From Adiantum capillus-veneris (taxonomy: Eukaryota > Streptophyta > Polypodiopsida > Polypodiales > Pteridaceae), in contig CM043952.1 of the NCBI GenBank assembly GCA_014529385.2, forward strand, positions 156,380,057 through 156,436,056: DNA of 56,000 nt. The letters run 5' to 3'. Every line of letters starts with the position of its first letter. Position 1 is the stretch's first letter. The notes below the pieces were generated by a model that saw only the letters and a list, made by a program, of their open reading frames with translations, did no database searches and had not been told where the DNA came from. A program made the translations under genes and the position numbers. Positions 44,888-55,989 of this stretch are shown here, piece after piece.

Positions 44888-45291
44888 ATTTGCACTGGAT
44901 AATAAAAAAACAGCATATCAAATACAAATTCATGGTTGCGAATGACACTAACACTCTCACACTATCTCAGGTAAACTCTTAACCACCACTTGAAGACTTT
45001 AACAAATGTGCAAGGAAATATTCATAAAAATTGAAAATAATCTTCACTTAAAATTGCAATCTGTTACACGTGTAAAAAGCAGTTCAAACAAGTGGTTTAT
45101 AAGAACTTAATTCAGATCAAACAATACATGTTAACAGTCTAGCACATTTCAGCATATATTGAATTTTTAACTTATATTTTTCTCTGTGCGTACATACTAA
45201 TTCAAACAAAGCACACACCGACTTAAAAACTTCAAAAACATTTAAAACATTGGAAGTATACAAATTGGACTTGCAAATAGAGTTCACACAC
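44888..45291. other. Upstream region of the kinase pseudogene, no gene
   Basis: AT-rich sequence; no clear TATA box placement and no supported ORF. Confidence 0.4.
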
Positions 45292-45560
45292 TTTTTTACA
45301 TGGAATTTATGAAAATGTAGCAATCAAAAAGCGATGATAATTGATGCTCTTTAAAAAGATACAAAAGAATATATAACATGCAAATTATGTGCATTTAGAT
45401 TTTTTACAGAGAATTTATGTAAATGAAGCATTAAAAATAGCGATAATGCTTGAGAGTCCTTTAAAAAGATTAAAAAAGAATATTAAACATGCAATTTGTG
45501 TACAAATACTTTTTTACATGTAATTTATATAAATGGAACATTTAAAATAGCGATGATTGA
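45292..45560. repeat. Tandem repeat, about 110-bp unit, 2.5 copies
   Basis: Units share TTTTTTACATG(G/T)AATTTAT, a run with AAAAATAGCGAT and CTTTAAAAAGAT; the third is cut at the LTR boundary at 45561, so element D inserted into, or formed next to, this array. Confidence 0.65.
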
Positions 45561-46039
45561 TGAATAAAGTATTCTGGAATTGGAGTTGATCTCTTTAGAT
45601 AGATGATTTCAGTGTTAGAAGTTTAAATAGTAGACTGGACAAGGAAATAGAAACTGAACTGGAATACATCTACTAAAATGAGAATCAAACTGAAGTACTG
45701 AGAATGATGTTTAGATTCAGAGAATGAGTACAAAGTATGTATGACTGGAGTATATTGTACTGCTGTATTTAGGATTACAGATGATAGATTACAATAAAGA
45801 TGATGTAGCTCAAGAAAAACTTAGGGCTAAGGATTATGAATCAAAAGCTTAAACAAAGGTACAACCGACAAATGACTCGATCATGCCTACAACTTATGCC
45901 AACCCGATTACAATGTAATGGGTCCTATTTATATGCTTTGGGAATTATTGTGGTAACTGCCGTGGTAAGTACTGCCTGATCCACTGTTCGTCTCACAGGA
46001 GCCGATTCCCACCCAGTGAGCCTGTATCAGCCATCTACA
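45561..46039 (-). repeat. 3' LTR of element D
   Basis: On the minus strand it begins TGTAGATGGC right after the polypurine tract and is taken to end ...TTTATTCA at 45561, where similarity to the tandem array stops. About 479 bp. TATA box TATAAATA at 45926-45933 (minus). The other LTR lies beyond the window, so the end at 45561 is provisional. Confidence 0.6.
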
Positions 46040-46057
46040 TCCTTCCCTCCTTTCTTG
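46040..46057 (-). other. Polypurine tract of element D
   Basis: The minus strand reads CAAGAAAGGAGGGAAGGA immediately before the LTR. Confidence 0.8.
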
Positions 46058-46159
46058 AAGTTTGGCAAGATTCCAAAATTTTTGAGAAAAAATCCACCGT
46101 CTGATTCTGCTGGAATGTTGCTTGTCGAGTGCTTGACAATACTCTGCTACAGTATCTGA

Positions 46160-46164
46160 TACAG
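46160..46164. repeat. Target-site duplication of element E (left)
   Basis: TACAG, repeated exactly at 50309-50313. Confidence 0.9.
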
Positions 46165-46595
46165 TGTTGGGGTTCGACACGTGAAGAAAAACAAGCTAAA
46201 CAGTCCTCATAAGGATTAATACAAGAATCAGACTCAGCAGAATAACAGAGAGACAAGATCAGACAGAGCAAGGAGGAGAGATTAGGGAAAACTCAGAACT
46301 CGTATTCATCTTCAAGAAAGGCTTACAGCTCGAGAAATCATCTCTCCAAGTTGTCCTCTATGCCCATGAATTATCCAACATGAAATAGTTGTAACTGCCC
46401 AAAAGAAGTTCTTGGCCAAATATCTGACTAAGCATAAATCCGACTCAGAAGAAATCCGACTCAGTATAAATCCGACCCAGCAACATCTGACTGACCAGAA
46501 TCCGACTGACGAACATCTGACTGACTAGAATCCGACTGACTAGCAAAATAGATCTGACTGACCACTAAATTGTCATACTAATGTGCTTGTCAACA
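46165..46595 (-). repeat. Left (3') LTR of element E
   Basis: 431 bp. Its right part holds an array of short repeats alternating ATCCGACT(GAC) and CATCTGACTGAC (about 46430-46565). It differs from the other LTR at roughly two dozen positions by eye, plus a few indels. Confidence 0.9.
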
Positions 46596-46721
46596 CATGG
46601 CACGTCCCGGTGGTGGATTTCTCAGAAATCGAACTCGGATCCACGCATTCCTTGATCAGAGTCAAATGCCTTATCCCAAAATATCAGTGCTAATAGCCCT
46701 ATATGATGCAAAGTGTAGTCC
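46596..46721 (-). other. Interior of element E between ORF2 and LTR
   Basis: Non-coding. The bases next to the LTR (minus: CCGGGACGTGCCATG) are not purine-rich. On the plus strand they read TGGCACGTCCCGG, which could be mistaken for a primer site of the opposite orientation. Confidence 0.5.
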
Positions 46722-48173
46722 CTAGAACTTAATCCAAGATACACAACATACACCATACAAAACAACTAGACACCGCCCAATAATTCCCAAAAAACTTACA
46801 TTGATATCCCAAAGTATTGCGCAGTACCTCACTAGATCAAGTGAATTACTTGTGCACCAATATATAGCAACATGCCAATACTCCGACATCATCATATACA
46901 AACACATCCAATCCTCCTCATACAAGATAAACTTGTAAAACCAATAATCAACAATCATATTGAATCTTCTTGAAAATAAATTCAGCTTCAAGAGCATCTT
47001 CATCTTTGCAAATTTTGATATCTGCATCAAAAATTCAGAATTCTGATATTGCATCCAAAATATTGTATCCATCTGAAAATCTGCAATATCTGTTTCATAA
47101 AAACTTTGCAAATAGACAAAACCCTTCCAACATTGAGTTAGCATTGTCTCCAAATCTGAAATAAAGTCCTTCTCTTCAAAATCAAGAATTTTAGGTAAAT
47201 CAGAGATAGAACAACTCCTTCCATAGGAATCAATCATTCCGTTCAGCAAACTCTGTAATTTTGTCATGAAAAACATCCAAAATATCATATCCCTTTGATT
47301 TCCATGTGACTTTTGCAAAATCAAGGAAAAATTTGTTTCTGCCTGATCATCGATCTGCAAATTCTGTTTTAAACAATATGAAATATGGATCATTGAGTCA
47401 TCAACCTCAACAGCTTGCATTTGCAAAATCTGATTTGCAACTTCTTCATTGAGAACATTAGTAACATGTACTTCGAACATAGAAATCTGATCATGAAAAA
47501 CTCCAAAATTTTGAATATCGGCAACTTCTAACTTTGAGAATAAGCTCATACAACTGAGATACATCTCCATGATCAGCTTTAGCCACCAATTTGCAGCAAA
47601 TAACACTTCCAACAAATCAAATTGCACTTCATAATGACCTAGAATTGGTTCAAAATGAAAAAACCTCTTTGCAACCATCAGGCAATGCGTCATCAACATC
47701 TGCAACATCTTAGAACACTGATACTTTGCTTTTAAATCTGAGTTAGGCTCCAAAAACCAACTTTCTTGAATTTGCAGATTCAGAAAACAACCAATCTGAT
47801 CTTCTTTTGCTTTAATCTGAATTGATTCAGAGTGATAAAACAGAGTAGTAGCATCATCTTCACACAGATTTGGCAAACCTACATTAGTTTGCTCAAGTTC
47901 CTCCTCAAAAACATCATAAAAATCAGAGTTTGTCTCTGAAATCAAACAAATCTGTTTTTGCATTCCAAGAAATCTTGGAGTTTGCTGCATCACATCAGAA
48001 TTCGAATCAAGTACTTGCGACATTGTTGTTAGATCAGAAAATTCCACTCCACCTATCAGAAAATCTCTATGTTGGTCCATAGGATCACTTCCATTGTACG
48101 TCTCAGGCTTCAAAATTGGATCAAAAACTTGCTCAGAATCAACAACAAACATATCAGCTAGCATCAATGCCAT
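46722..48173 (-). CDS. Element E ORF2, 483 aa, unknown
   Basis: An intact reading frame from ATG 48173 to a stop at 46722-46724. The N-terminal third is acidic (NGSDPMDQHRDF, YDVFEEELEQTN); the rest is rich in Met, Phe, Trp, Cys and Leu, with likely long hydrophobic helices. The last 70 residues contain aromatic stretches (WMCLYMMMSEYW) and a hydrophobic end (FLGIIGRCLVVLYGVCCV) that could cross a membrane. No retropepsin, RT or integrase motif is seen. Its place next to the 3' LTR is where env-like ORFs lie in some plant elements, but no sequence match supports that. It starts 46 bases after the ORF1 stop, in another frame. Confidence 0.6.
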   Translation of the reverse strand: MALMLADMFVVDSEQVFDPILKPETYNGSDPMDQHRDFLIGGVEFSDLTTMSQVLDSNSDVMQQTPRFLGMQKQICLISETNSDFYDVFEEELEQTNVGLPNLCEDDATTLFYHSESIQIKAKEDQIGCFLNLQIQESWFLEPNSDLKAKYQCSKMLQMLMTHCLMVAKRFFHFEPILGHYEVQFDLLEVLFAANWWLKLIMEMYLSCMSLFSKLEVADIQNFGVFHDQISMFEVHVTNVLNEEVANQILQMQAVEVDDSMIHISYCLKQNLQIDDQAETNFSLILQKSHGNQRDMIFWMFFMTKLQSLLNGMIDSYGRSCSISDLPKILDFEEKDFISDLETMLTQCWKGFVYLQSFYETDIADFQMDTIFWMQYQNSEFLMQISKFAKMKMLLKLNLFSRRFNMIVDYWFYKFILYEEDWMCLYMMMSEYWHVAIYWCTSNSLDLVRYCAILWDINVSFLGIIGRCLVVLYGVCCVSWIKF

Positions 48174-48219
48174 CTCCCTTACTTAAAACATGAAGTCTTC
48201 CACATTCAGGATGACTGCC

Positions 48220-49032
48220 CTAATCTGATTTTGGACACTTAGATTGACTCCCCTGATCTGATTTTTGGTGATATTCCATCCTATCTTGGTGAGTGGAGGC
48301 ATGCATTGATGTTGTGTTTCCATCTTTCAATAGGTCAAGAAAACTTGCAAAAATAATGGTTTTTGCAACATCAGAGTATTCTCCAGGAGGACTTGGAACT
48401 GAAATCTGATATGGTTTACAAGCTGAATTTTCAAATCTGAGACTATCTGATGCAAAAACATTGCTTTTACACATGTTTTCAACATCATGGTTGTTATTTG
48501 GATGTATGTGGTGAAGAATTTTCCCATTTGGTGGAATTTCTGATGTCGGATTAGGGGTATCTATGGGTCCTTGGTGGCTCCTTTGTCTCACACCTCCCAC
48601 TTGTACTCCCTTTCCCTGACATGTTGACATGCCCATTGGGTATTCCCACTCATCATCCTCATCATCGCTCAACTCAAACGCCTCCTCAAAAACATCCCTC
48701 AATTTTTGACATGCTTCTCGCAAACAACTCACTTTCTTCCTACTTGCACATGACTTACGTCTTTCCCCTTTATGATCAACAAGCCACTCATATGCACTCT
48801 CCAACTCATACTCTAGGTCATCTAGCTTGTCTAATGCCCTCTCCATCTCTTCAAAGCATGATGCTTTATGCAAAATTTTTACAACTTTGCGAAGCTTTCT
48901 ACACAATTTGACCATGCACCATTTTTTGCAATTCTCTCCCTTTGAGCACTTATCAACCACATACGGACAAGCATCCACCTCATGCGGCCTACTCATGCAA
49001 ACCTCACATTGCTTCTTCTTCTTTTTACCCAT
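48220..49032 (-). CDS. Element E ORF1, 270 aa, N-terminal CCHC knuckle
   Basis: Intact from ATG 49032. After MGKKKKKQ comes CEVCMSRPHEVDAC, a perfect CX2CX4HX4C zinc knuckle, placed at the N-terminus instead of the C-terminal position usual in gag. More Cys follow (CSKGENCKKWC). The middle is a helical, charged region (EEMERALDKLDDLEYELESA, then EEAFELSDDEDDEWEY). The C-terminal part is Ser/Pro/His-rich and likely disordered. It might bind the element's RNA like a nucleocapsid protein. The family is not recognised. Confidence 0.65.
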   Translation of the reverse strand: MGKKKKKQCEVCMSRPHEVDACPYVVDKCSKGENCKKWCMVKLCRKLRKVVKILHKASCFEEMERALDKLDDLEYELESAYEWLVDHKGERRKSCASRKKVSCLREACQKLRDVFEEAFELSDDEDDEWEYPMGMSTCQGKGVQVGGVRQRSHQGPIDTPNPTSEIPPNGKILHHIHPNNNHDVENMCKSNVFASDSLRFENSACKPYQISVPSPPGEYSDVAKTIIFASFLDLLKDGNTTSMHASTHQDRMEYHQKSDQGSQSKCPKSD

Positions 49033-49872
49033 TTCCAGAAATCAGAAATCAGATAGCAAGTGAGCCCTTATATTCAGTGCACCACACTGAACTGAGACTA
49101 CATGTAATTTGAAAGTGGAGAGCATGGGATACAATACCTAGATCCACTCCCATCTTTACATATAGGTGCTTCATCATGCTATACAACTTCTAAAATCAGA
49201 AATTCAGGTAAACTTTGTGCAAAATTTGAAATAACTCTTACTTCAAACACTCCAAACTTCTCAAGGATTCTTGCACTGTGCAAGTTGTCTGAAATAAATC
49301 GCAACTACAGTTCTGATTCAGCAGCACAAATAGAGTTGAATTCAACAACTTCACATTTTGATTCAACAGCGTCAGGTTGAATATGCAGGTTCAGATTCAG
49401 CAAATTGGATCCTCTATCTTGCAGCCCTTCACAAGACAACCCCTATTGCACCTCTCACTTGGTACTTTTCTTCATCTATTTGCGCTTCCAAGAAACCACA
49501 TTTTCCACCATATTCTCTACAATCGCAATTGCTCATGCTGCTCATGGCCCAAAATGTCAACACGCCACAGCACTAGACCCACTCTCAAGCCTCCATTAGA
49601 GTGAATGGTACAATTCAGGGACAGTCCCCCGATTCTCTGAATTGCTGAAAATCTGAATCTACAGAAGAATGTTGGGGATGGATGATGCCCCCCGAGGCAA
49701 CATCAAATGGTCTCTCTGACATGCAGCATCTCCCAATGGAACACACAACCCAACTCATGTAATGCCAACACAGTAATACATCAGACACAACAACAAAACA
49801 AGCTCAGCAAAGAAATAGGCTCAGCAAAGAAACAGACACAGCAGAGAGACAGACTCAGCAGAGAGAAATACT
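49033..49872 (-). other. Leader of element E
   Basis: Non-coding between the right LTR and ORF1. Near its LTR end (about 49799-49880) are imperfect repeats of CTCAGCAAAGAAACAG / CAGCAGAGAGACAGA. Short plus-strand ORFs here lack support. Confidence 0.5.
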
Positions 49873-49890
49873 CAGCCGGATCGCCAAATG

Positions 49891-50308
49891 TGTTGGGGTT
49901 CGACAACACATGAATAAAAACAAGCTAAACAATCCTCATAAGGCTTAATACAATAATCAGACTCAACAGAATAACACAGAGACAAGATCAGACAGAGCAA
50001 GGAGGAGAGATTAGGGCAAACTCAGAATTCGTTTTCATCTTCAAGAAAGGCTTACAGCTCGAGAAATCATCTCTCCAAGTCGTCCTCTAAGCCCATGAAT
50101 TATCCAACACGAAACAGTTGTAACTGCCCAAAAGAAGTTCTTGGCCAAATATCTGACTCAGAAGAAATCCGACTCAGTATAAATCCGACCCAGCAACATC
50201 TGACTGACCAGAATCCGACTGACCAACATCTGACTGACTAGAATTCGACTGACTAGCAAAACAGATTTGACTGATCACTAAATTGTCATAATAATGTGCC
50301 TGTCAACA
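49891..50308 (-). repeat. Right (5') LTR of element E
   Basis: 418 bp, TGTTGGGG...GTCAACA, with the same short-repeat array as the left LTR (about 50140-50280); one unit fewer explains part of the length difference. Confidence 0.9.
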
Positions 50309-50313
50309 TACAG
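50309..50313. repeat. Target-site duplication of element E (right)
   Basis: TACAG, matching 46160-46164. Confidence 0.9.
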
Positions 50314-50632
50314 GAGTTCAAGAAGGACCAAGGATTGGACTTGACCAATGATAGAATGGCCATACAAGATTGCGAGAGGCAACTGAAAAGGCCAAGGTGG
50401 AGCTCTCATCATCTACACAGACTGATATCAACCTTCTGTTTATTACGGCTGATGCCACTGGTGCCAAGCACCGTCTGATTCGAGGACTCAAAGTCTATGC
50501 CAGCTGAGAAGAAGGAAAAATCCTTGACCGAATTCTGAGATGGAACTACCCAGTATCCTTCCACTGAACCCGCTTATGTTTACCCTTTGGCCTGGATGAC
50601 ATCTGAGAAGTCCCAGTGCCACCATTCTCCTT
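50314..50632 (-). other. 3' non-coding part of element D
   Basis: Between the post-integrase ORF and the insertion site of element E. No supported coding region; the sequence resumes at 46159. Confidence 0.4.
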
Positions 50633-52166
50633 CTAAATGAGTCTGTAAATGGACTCCTGCTCAAGCTGATCCCGCCTTTCTGTGGTCATCTCTATTTCGT
50701 AAGGTGTGAGAGGATGATAGGTTTTGGTGTCGGGATCATAGAGTGTACATCTGCCTTTGGTGATCCGAGTTCTGGTCAGTTTGTGACAATGCGAGTCTGT
50801 ATAGATCCATCCTTCTGGGAGAGGCTGATTGGTTTTGATCTGAGCTTCAAAAAGAATCTCAGCCATCTCTCTATACTACGGTCCTAGGCCTGGTTTAGCC
50901 GTAATGTCCTTTTTAGGTAGTTTAGACGACTCAACATTGAGTTGCAACAGTTGGTTGGTGATCTTAGTGAGGCCTCTAATTTGAATTTTCCACTGGCCCA
51001 TACACAGTTTGATCCTCTACACCTCCTCTTTCAGCTCCTGAAGATCATTCAGTTGATTCCACCAGTGGTCTGCCAGTCTGTTGTTCAGTCTGGCTAACTG
51101 GAGTCCTTTCAGTAGACACTGTTTTGACTTGACTTTCCAGGTGCTTCAGGAAAGCACTGCTCTTAATCAGTGTCATCCTTGGCTTCTTTGAACTGCCAGG
51201 TTCATCTTGTTTAGCCTTCCTTTTCAGTCCAGTAGGAGTTGACTGACTTTCCGGCTCTTCTTCATTCGATGACAAGTCGATATTTTTGGATAGTGGAAAC
51301 GGCTTCTGACTCCAAGCCATTCTCACCTGATCATGGGTGTGTGGAGCAATTTCCCAGTACAAAAACTGTCAAACATGCCAAGCCTTGAATACACGTTGAG
51401 CTTTCAGCTTGGCAGTTTGTTGAAGCACATTGTGTGACAATATCTGGCAAAGGTTGATAGAGACTTTGGAATCCAGTCTTTTTGCTAAAAGCATGGCAAA
51501 CAGTTTCTCTGACACATATGTCGGGTTATTCTTCATACTCATAGCTTCAGCCACAAACCGATAAGCAACGAGAGCTTCCAGTCCTGCAACTGGAATCCCT
51601 TGCGCACTGGCTTTCCTTTTCCTCTTAGCAGCATCATCCTTCTTCAAAACTGCACTGATCTGCTCTGCAGTTGCCACAGACGGTTTGGGCCCGTTTGGCA
51701 TACGGGATGCAAAAGCAATGCTTTTTGGTGTGACAGACACCTTTTGGCCATAAATCACAGCACTACCATCTTCAACATTGAAAGAGTTCAAGACTTGCCT
51801 TATGATGGCTGTGTCAAACTCAATCCGTGTGGCTTGCAGAACCACACGCAAGTCCCACAATTGGAGTAGAGCCATAGCTTGCTTATTAAACACATAACGC
51901 TGAATTTTTTTGTACGGAATGAGTGGAAGAGTTGCCTTTGTAGCAGTAATAAGAGCTTGGGTTTCGTCGATAGTGTCCTGCATCTTTTCTGACAGTTTCC
52001 TCCTACCCATGCACCATGAAGATGATGAAGCAGGTGAAGAAGAAGATGACTTACTTGATTCTTCGAAATCATACCCAGATGTGGCTGGCAAATTCAGACA
52101 ACAATCCACGGTCTCCTCAGAGGATGAAGTTTGCGGCTGCAATGAAGATACTTCAGAGCTCGGCAA
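50633..52166 (-). pseudogene. Element D: extra ORF after integrase
   Basis: Begins ATG 52166 (MPSSEVSSLQPQ); open for 265 codons to a TGA at 51369, after which the frame continues (51362-51045) and a further piece lies at 50866-50633. The N-terminus is Ser/Glu-rich, followed by a folded-looking core (LLQLWDLRVVLQATRIEFDT, KSIAFASRMPNGPKPS, GIPVAGLEALVAYRFVAEAM), then a basic Pro/Ser segment (GLKRKAKQDEPGSSKK). Extra ORFs in this position are known in plant Ty3/gypsy elements, sometimes called env-like; the function is unknown here. Broken by at least two stops. Confidence 0.5.
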
Positions 52167-52252
52167 TGGCGAGCGGACAACAGGAGGTAATTGTCGCGCA
52201 GGGGATTTGCGAGGAAAAATGCCTACTCGTCTTCTTGTTATACGCGTTCACA

Positions 52253-54534
52253 TCATAAAAGCTCCACCACTATCGTTCCTAGACTTCCATGCACCGCAAC
52301 TAACGTGGCAGACATGCATTGAACAAGACTTTCACTCGTCATTGAAATGATTACCACTGATATTCCATCTGACCATTGGTCGCCTAAAAACTGATAATTG
52401 TGTCCCCACTGTTCTGGTCCTGGTATCAGCCTGGCTTGGTTGCGCTGGTACTCGTCTAAAAATGGTTCTGAAACTGGAACTAGATGCACATGAAAAAGCC
52501 CCAAGATAGCTGATTCACGAATTTCTTGGTCTTTAGTGCCCAGATCCTCAATATCCTGTTCCTGGCAAGGCTCTCTAACTTCTGAATGGTAGAGCTTGAT
52601 TTTAGCTCCATTATACACCCCTGGTAGTAGTAATCCAGATAGGTCTTTTAGTCTTACCGTGCCATTGGAGAAAACCCAGTCCACTTCAAATGGTCCTGCC
52701 AAGGCTATCTTTATATTCGTCTTCTTAGGACCCAATATGGACTGATATAGGAGTACCAGATCCCTTTTTGGAAACTCCCAGGCCTTAATTCTTTGGTCAT
52801 GCCAGTGTTTCCTTCTTTGCTGAACAATCTCCTATTCCAGCATAGCCTGTTGCCTGAGTTCATCTAACTGGGTAAGCTCCTCCATTCGCTTCTTAAGATT
52901 GTGATTAAAATCTAACCCATATTCTACATCCATTCTGAGACTTGGAATAACAAACTCCATAGGGACAACAACTTCAGTTCCATATACCATTCGGAATGGT
53001 GTTAATCATGTAGTGACCTTATAAGCTTCCTGTATGCCCATAAAGCAGTCTGAAGCTTCAAAGCCCACTGGTCTGGCTTTTTCTCCACAATCTTAGTGAG
53101 AATAGTCTAAATGGTCTTGTTACTACTTTTGGCCTGTCCATTGCATCTAGGATAATAAGGTGTGGATTTCCGATGCTTGACTGAAAGCATATCCAGAAGG
53201 TTCTCCCTAGTGTCATTGATGAAGTGTGTCCCTTGGTTCGACACAATCTCCACAAGACATCCATAGAAACAGACAATATTCTTAAATAAAAATCTTGCAG
53301 TGGATTTGGCTATGTTGTCAGGAAGAGCCTTAGCTTCTACCCACTTGGTTACATAGCAGGTGGCCATCACTATATACCTATTCTTCCTGAGAGTAACCTT
53401 CTTGAAAGGTCCCATAAAATCCAAACCCCATTTCATGAAAACACCCAGTGGTTGTACTGGTGTTAAGGGAGTCATGTCTGCAACTGTGGGTCTACCCATT
53501 CTTTGGCATATGTCACAAGTTTTACAAAAGCTTCTGACATCAGATATTAATGTTTTCCACCATAAACCAGCATGCAAAATCTTCTTGTGCGTAACATCAG
53601 TAGAAAAGTGTCCACCATATTCTCCATTATGCGCCTCTAAGATAACTTGCAGTCTCCCCTCCATAGGCACACATCGGCAAAGAATACCATCAACACCCAA
53701 TCGATAAACCGAGCCCCCGATGATGGTGAACTTTAAGCTTTTGATGACCAGAGCCTTCTTCTTGTGTTTCTTCCAGTCATCTGGGAAACCACCTTGTGAA
53801 AGAAACTGATATACTTCATATAATTTAGGATCAATTGATTCTACCGCTTCCAGCTGAAATAATTCATCATCCACTGGTTCGTCTCTTAAAGACACTTTAG
53901 AATAGCCCTCTGTACTCCTAGAGAGAAAAGCAGCGCCACAGTGGTTCTTGCCAGGTTTATCGAAAATCCAAAATTCAAATTCCATAAGGAACATCATCCA
54001 TCGTATTAGTCTGCCTTGAATAATGACTTTATTAATCAAGAATAAAAGAGCCTGATGATCCACATAGAAATGAAACAATTTTCCTAGCAAATAATGCCTG
54101 AATTTTGTAGCACTGAAAACCATCCCTAGAGCTTCTCATTCAGTAGTTGTATAACCTTGTTCAGCCTGACTGAATTTGCGACGACTAGCGAAGTAGACAG
54201 GATAGTCAGTCCTTCCATCTGGCTGGGCTAGTATCACCCCCATCGCCAGTCCCAAAGCATCCACATGTACATGGAAGATAACATCCCAATTTGGCTATCG
54301 AAGGACTGGTTTATTGATAATGGCACTTTTTAAGTTCTGGAAACTTTCCTCACACTCAGCAGTCCAATTGAGCTTGCTAGTTTTCTTTGTGAGCTCATAC
54401 AGTGCTAAAGCTTGGGAGGCAAATTTATGCACAAACCTTCTATAAAAGTTAATATATCCCAAGAAAGAACTTAACTTAGATGCATTCCTGAGTGCCTTGG
54501 CCTGCTGAACACACTGGATCTTGTGGTTGGCCAT
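52253..54534 (-). pseudogene. Element D: RNase H and integrase, catalytic residues lost
   Basis: 54534-54295 holds the RT/RNase H connection (FLGYINFYRRFVHKFAS). RNase H follows with VDALG, TTE-stop-EALGMV (TGA at the usual Arg) and FYVDHQAL. Integrase: EYGGHF and CKTCDICQ zinc part, then WGLDFMGPF, IVSNQGTHF and PRCNGQAK. The second Asp (SDQG) is Asn and the catalytic Glu (GQAE) is Lys, both G-to-A on the coding strand, so integrase is dead. TAGs at about 54298 and 53107 stand at likely Gln codons. The C-terminal part, 52735-52253, has a typical integrase tail (GPFEVDWVFSNGTVRLKDL). Confidence 0.88.
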
Positions 54535-54627
54535 TTCTATTCCATTGCGGGATACTACATGTCCAAGTAGCTGTCCGTTCCAGACAAGGAAAACATATTT
54601 AAATGGATTTAGACAAATCCTCTTCTC

Positions 54628-55451
54628 CTAACAGCGCTTAAAAACCATTTCTAGGAATAGTAAATGTTGTGCCTCAGTAGAATATACAGTGAAATCGTCC
54701 ATGAATATGGCAAGGAACCAATGAAGAAACTCATTGAATACCTCCATCATACACCGCTGAAAAGTGGCTGGTGCATTGCATAGGCCAAATGGCATTACCA
54801 AATACATAAATGCTCCCCACTCTGTAATGAAAGTGGTTTTCCCCCGGTCCTCATGAGAAATTTTTAATTGGTTGTAGCCACTATATCCATCCATAAAGCT
54901 GTACATCTCATACCCTACAATCTCATCAAGCAACATATCTGTGAAAGGCAATGGAAATGGACCCTTGATGGTTTGAGCATTAAGTTTCCTATAATCCACA
55001 CATTCAACTTCCTATCCTTATTGAGAACAACTACAATAGGAAACAACCAATCCCTACTGGCTATTTCAGTGATGAACCCAGCTTTGAGAAGGTTGTCAAT
55101 CTCTTCCTTGACCTTCTTAGCATAATTGGGATTCATTTGGTACCGCTGCAATCTTACTGGCTTGGCATCTGGCTTCAGTGGTATCCTGTGCTGGCAAACC
55201 TCTGGATCCACCCCTTTCGGATCAGTGTGTTCCCAAGAAAAAACCTCTTTGTAGTGTTGGAACATTTTGCATGCTTTCTCCTTCATTGTTGGCTTGAGAT
55301 GTTTGTTAACTTTGATCATTCTAGGGTTGTCTTCAGAGCCTAGATTCCATTCCTCAATATCTTGGTCATCTGGGAGTAACCAGTTAGGCCCGCCCCCTTT
55401 TCTCTTGGTTGACTCTTCAACGTAATCCCAAGAAGGCCCTTTGAATTCCAA
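54628..55451 (-). pseudogene. Element D: reverse transcriptase
   Basis: 55451-54999 gives the linker and fingers (FSWEHTDPKGVDPEVCQHRI, AKKVKEEIDNLLKAGFI). A frameshift near 55000 leads to 54999-54628: DYRKLNAQTIKGPFPLPF, FMDGYSGYNQLKISHED, LVMPFGLCNAPATF and the catalytic FMDDFTVYS, which is intact. RT itself keeps its catalytic Asp residues even though integrase has lost two. Confidence 0.9.
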
Positions 55452-55569
55452 ATCACTGTTTTGATTTGCCGTTTCCTCCCCAAAATGTGCTGGCTCATCT
55501 GGCGTACTGGATTCAATTGATCCTTTTGGACATCTAGTTAACTGAACTGATTGTTCTTCTGAATTCAGT

Positions 55570-55989
55570 TCAATTAAACTGGTCTAGAAACTGCTTCTTC
55601 TGTATGTCAACTTGCTCCTTGTTTAGTAGAACTGCATTGAGATCAATTTCTGCTAAAGGAAAAATATTTAGAGCTGCTAACATCCTTTCAATCTTCTTGA
55701 TCTTATACTTCTGGCATTTTTCTTTAGGTCTCAGCTCCTTTCTCCAGCTTCTAGTATTGTTTGTCTGAATCTGGATTCTGCCACTGGTCCCTTGTAGAGT
55801 CAGAGTTTGATTAGCATAGTCGTGAACAGCTTGTGTCGTTCGCAACCATGGGTGCCCTAGTGGCATACCATATGCCCCTTGCACATCGAGAACTAGAAAA
55901 CTGGTCTTGAACTTCTCTTTGCCCACTCGTATCGGCATATTTTTTATTGTACCAGTAGCTTGCACGACTGGATGATCTGCCATCCGCAC
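55570..55989 (-). pseudogene. Element D: C-terminal half of the protease
   Basis: ATG-initiated only by chance; the frame comes from upstream, outside the window. It has FKTSFLVLDVQGAYGMPLGHPW, the end of a retropepsin (usual form ILGRPWL), then a basic linker (SWRKELRPKEKCQKYKIKKI). The active-site DTG would lie beyond base 56000. Confidence 0.7.

Larger units (their letters stand above)
46165..50308 (-). mobile_element. Element E: non-autonomous LTR element with two intact ORFs
   Basis: 4.1 kb, LTRs of 431 and 418 bp with TGTTGGGGTTCGAC...GTCAACA ends, and exact TACAG duplications inside element D. A possible primer site next to the right LTR (minus: TGGCGATCCGGCTGAG) and two minus-strand ORFs indicate the minus orientation. 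A polypurine tract beside the left LTR is not evident, which is odd. No protease, RT, RNase H or integrase is present. Unlike every other element here its ORFs are undamaged, so it is likely the youngest insertion or is kept by selection. Confidence 0.85.
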
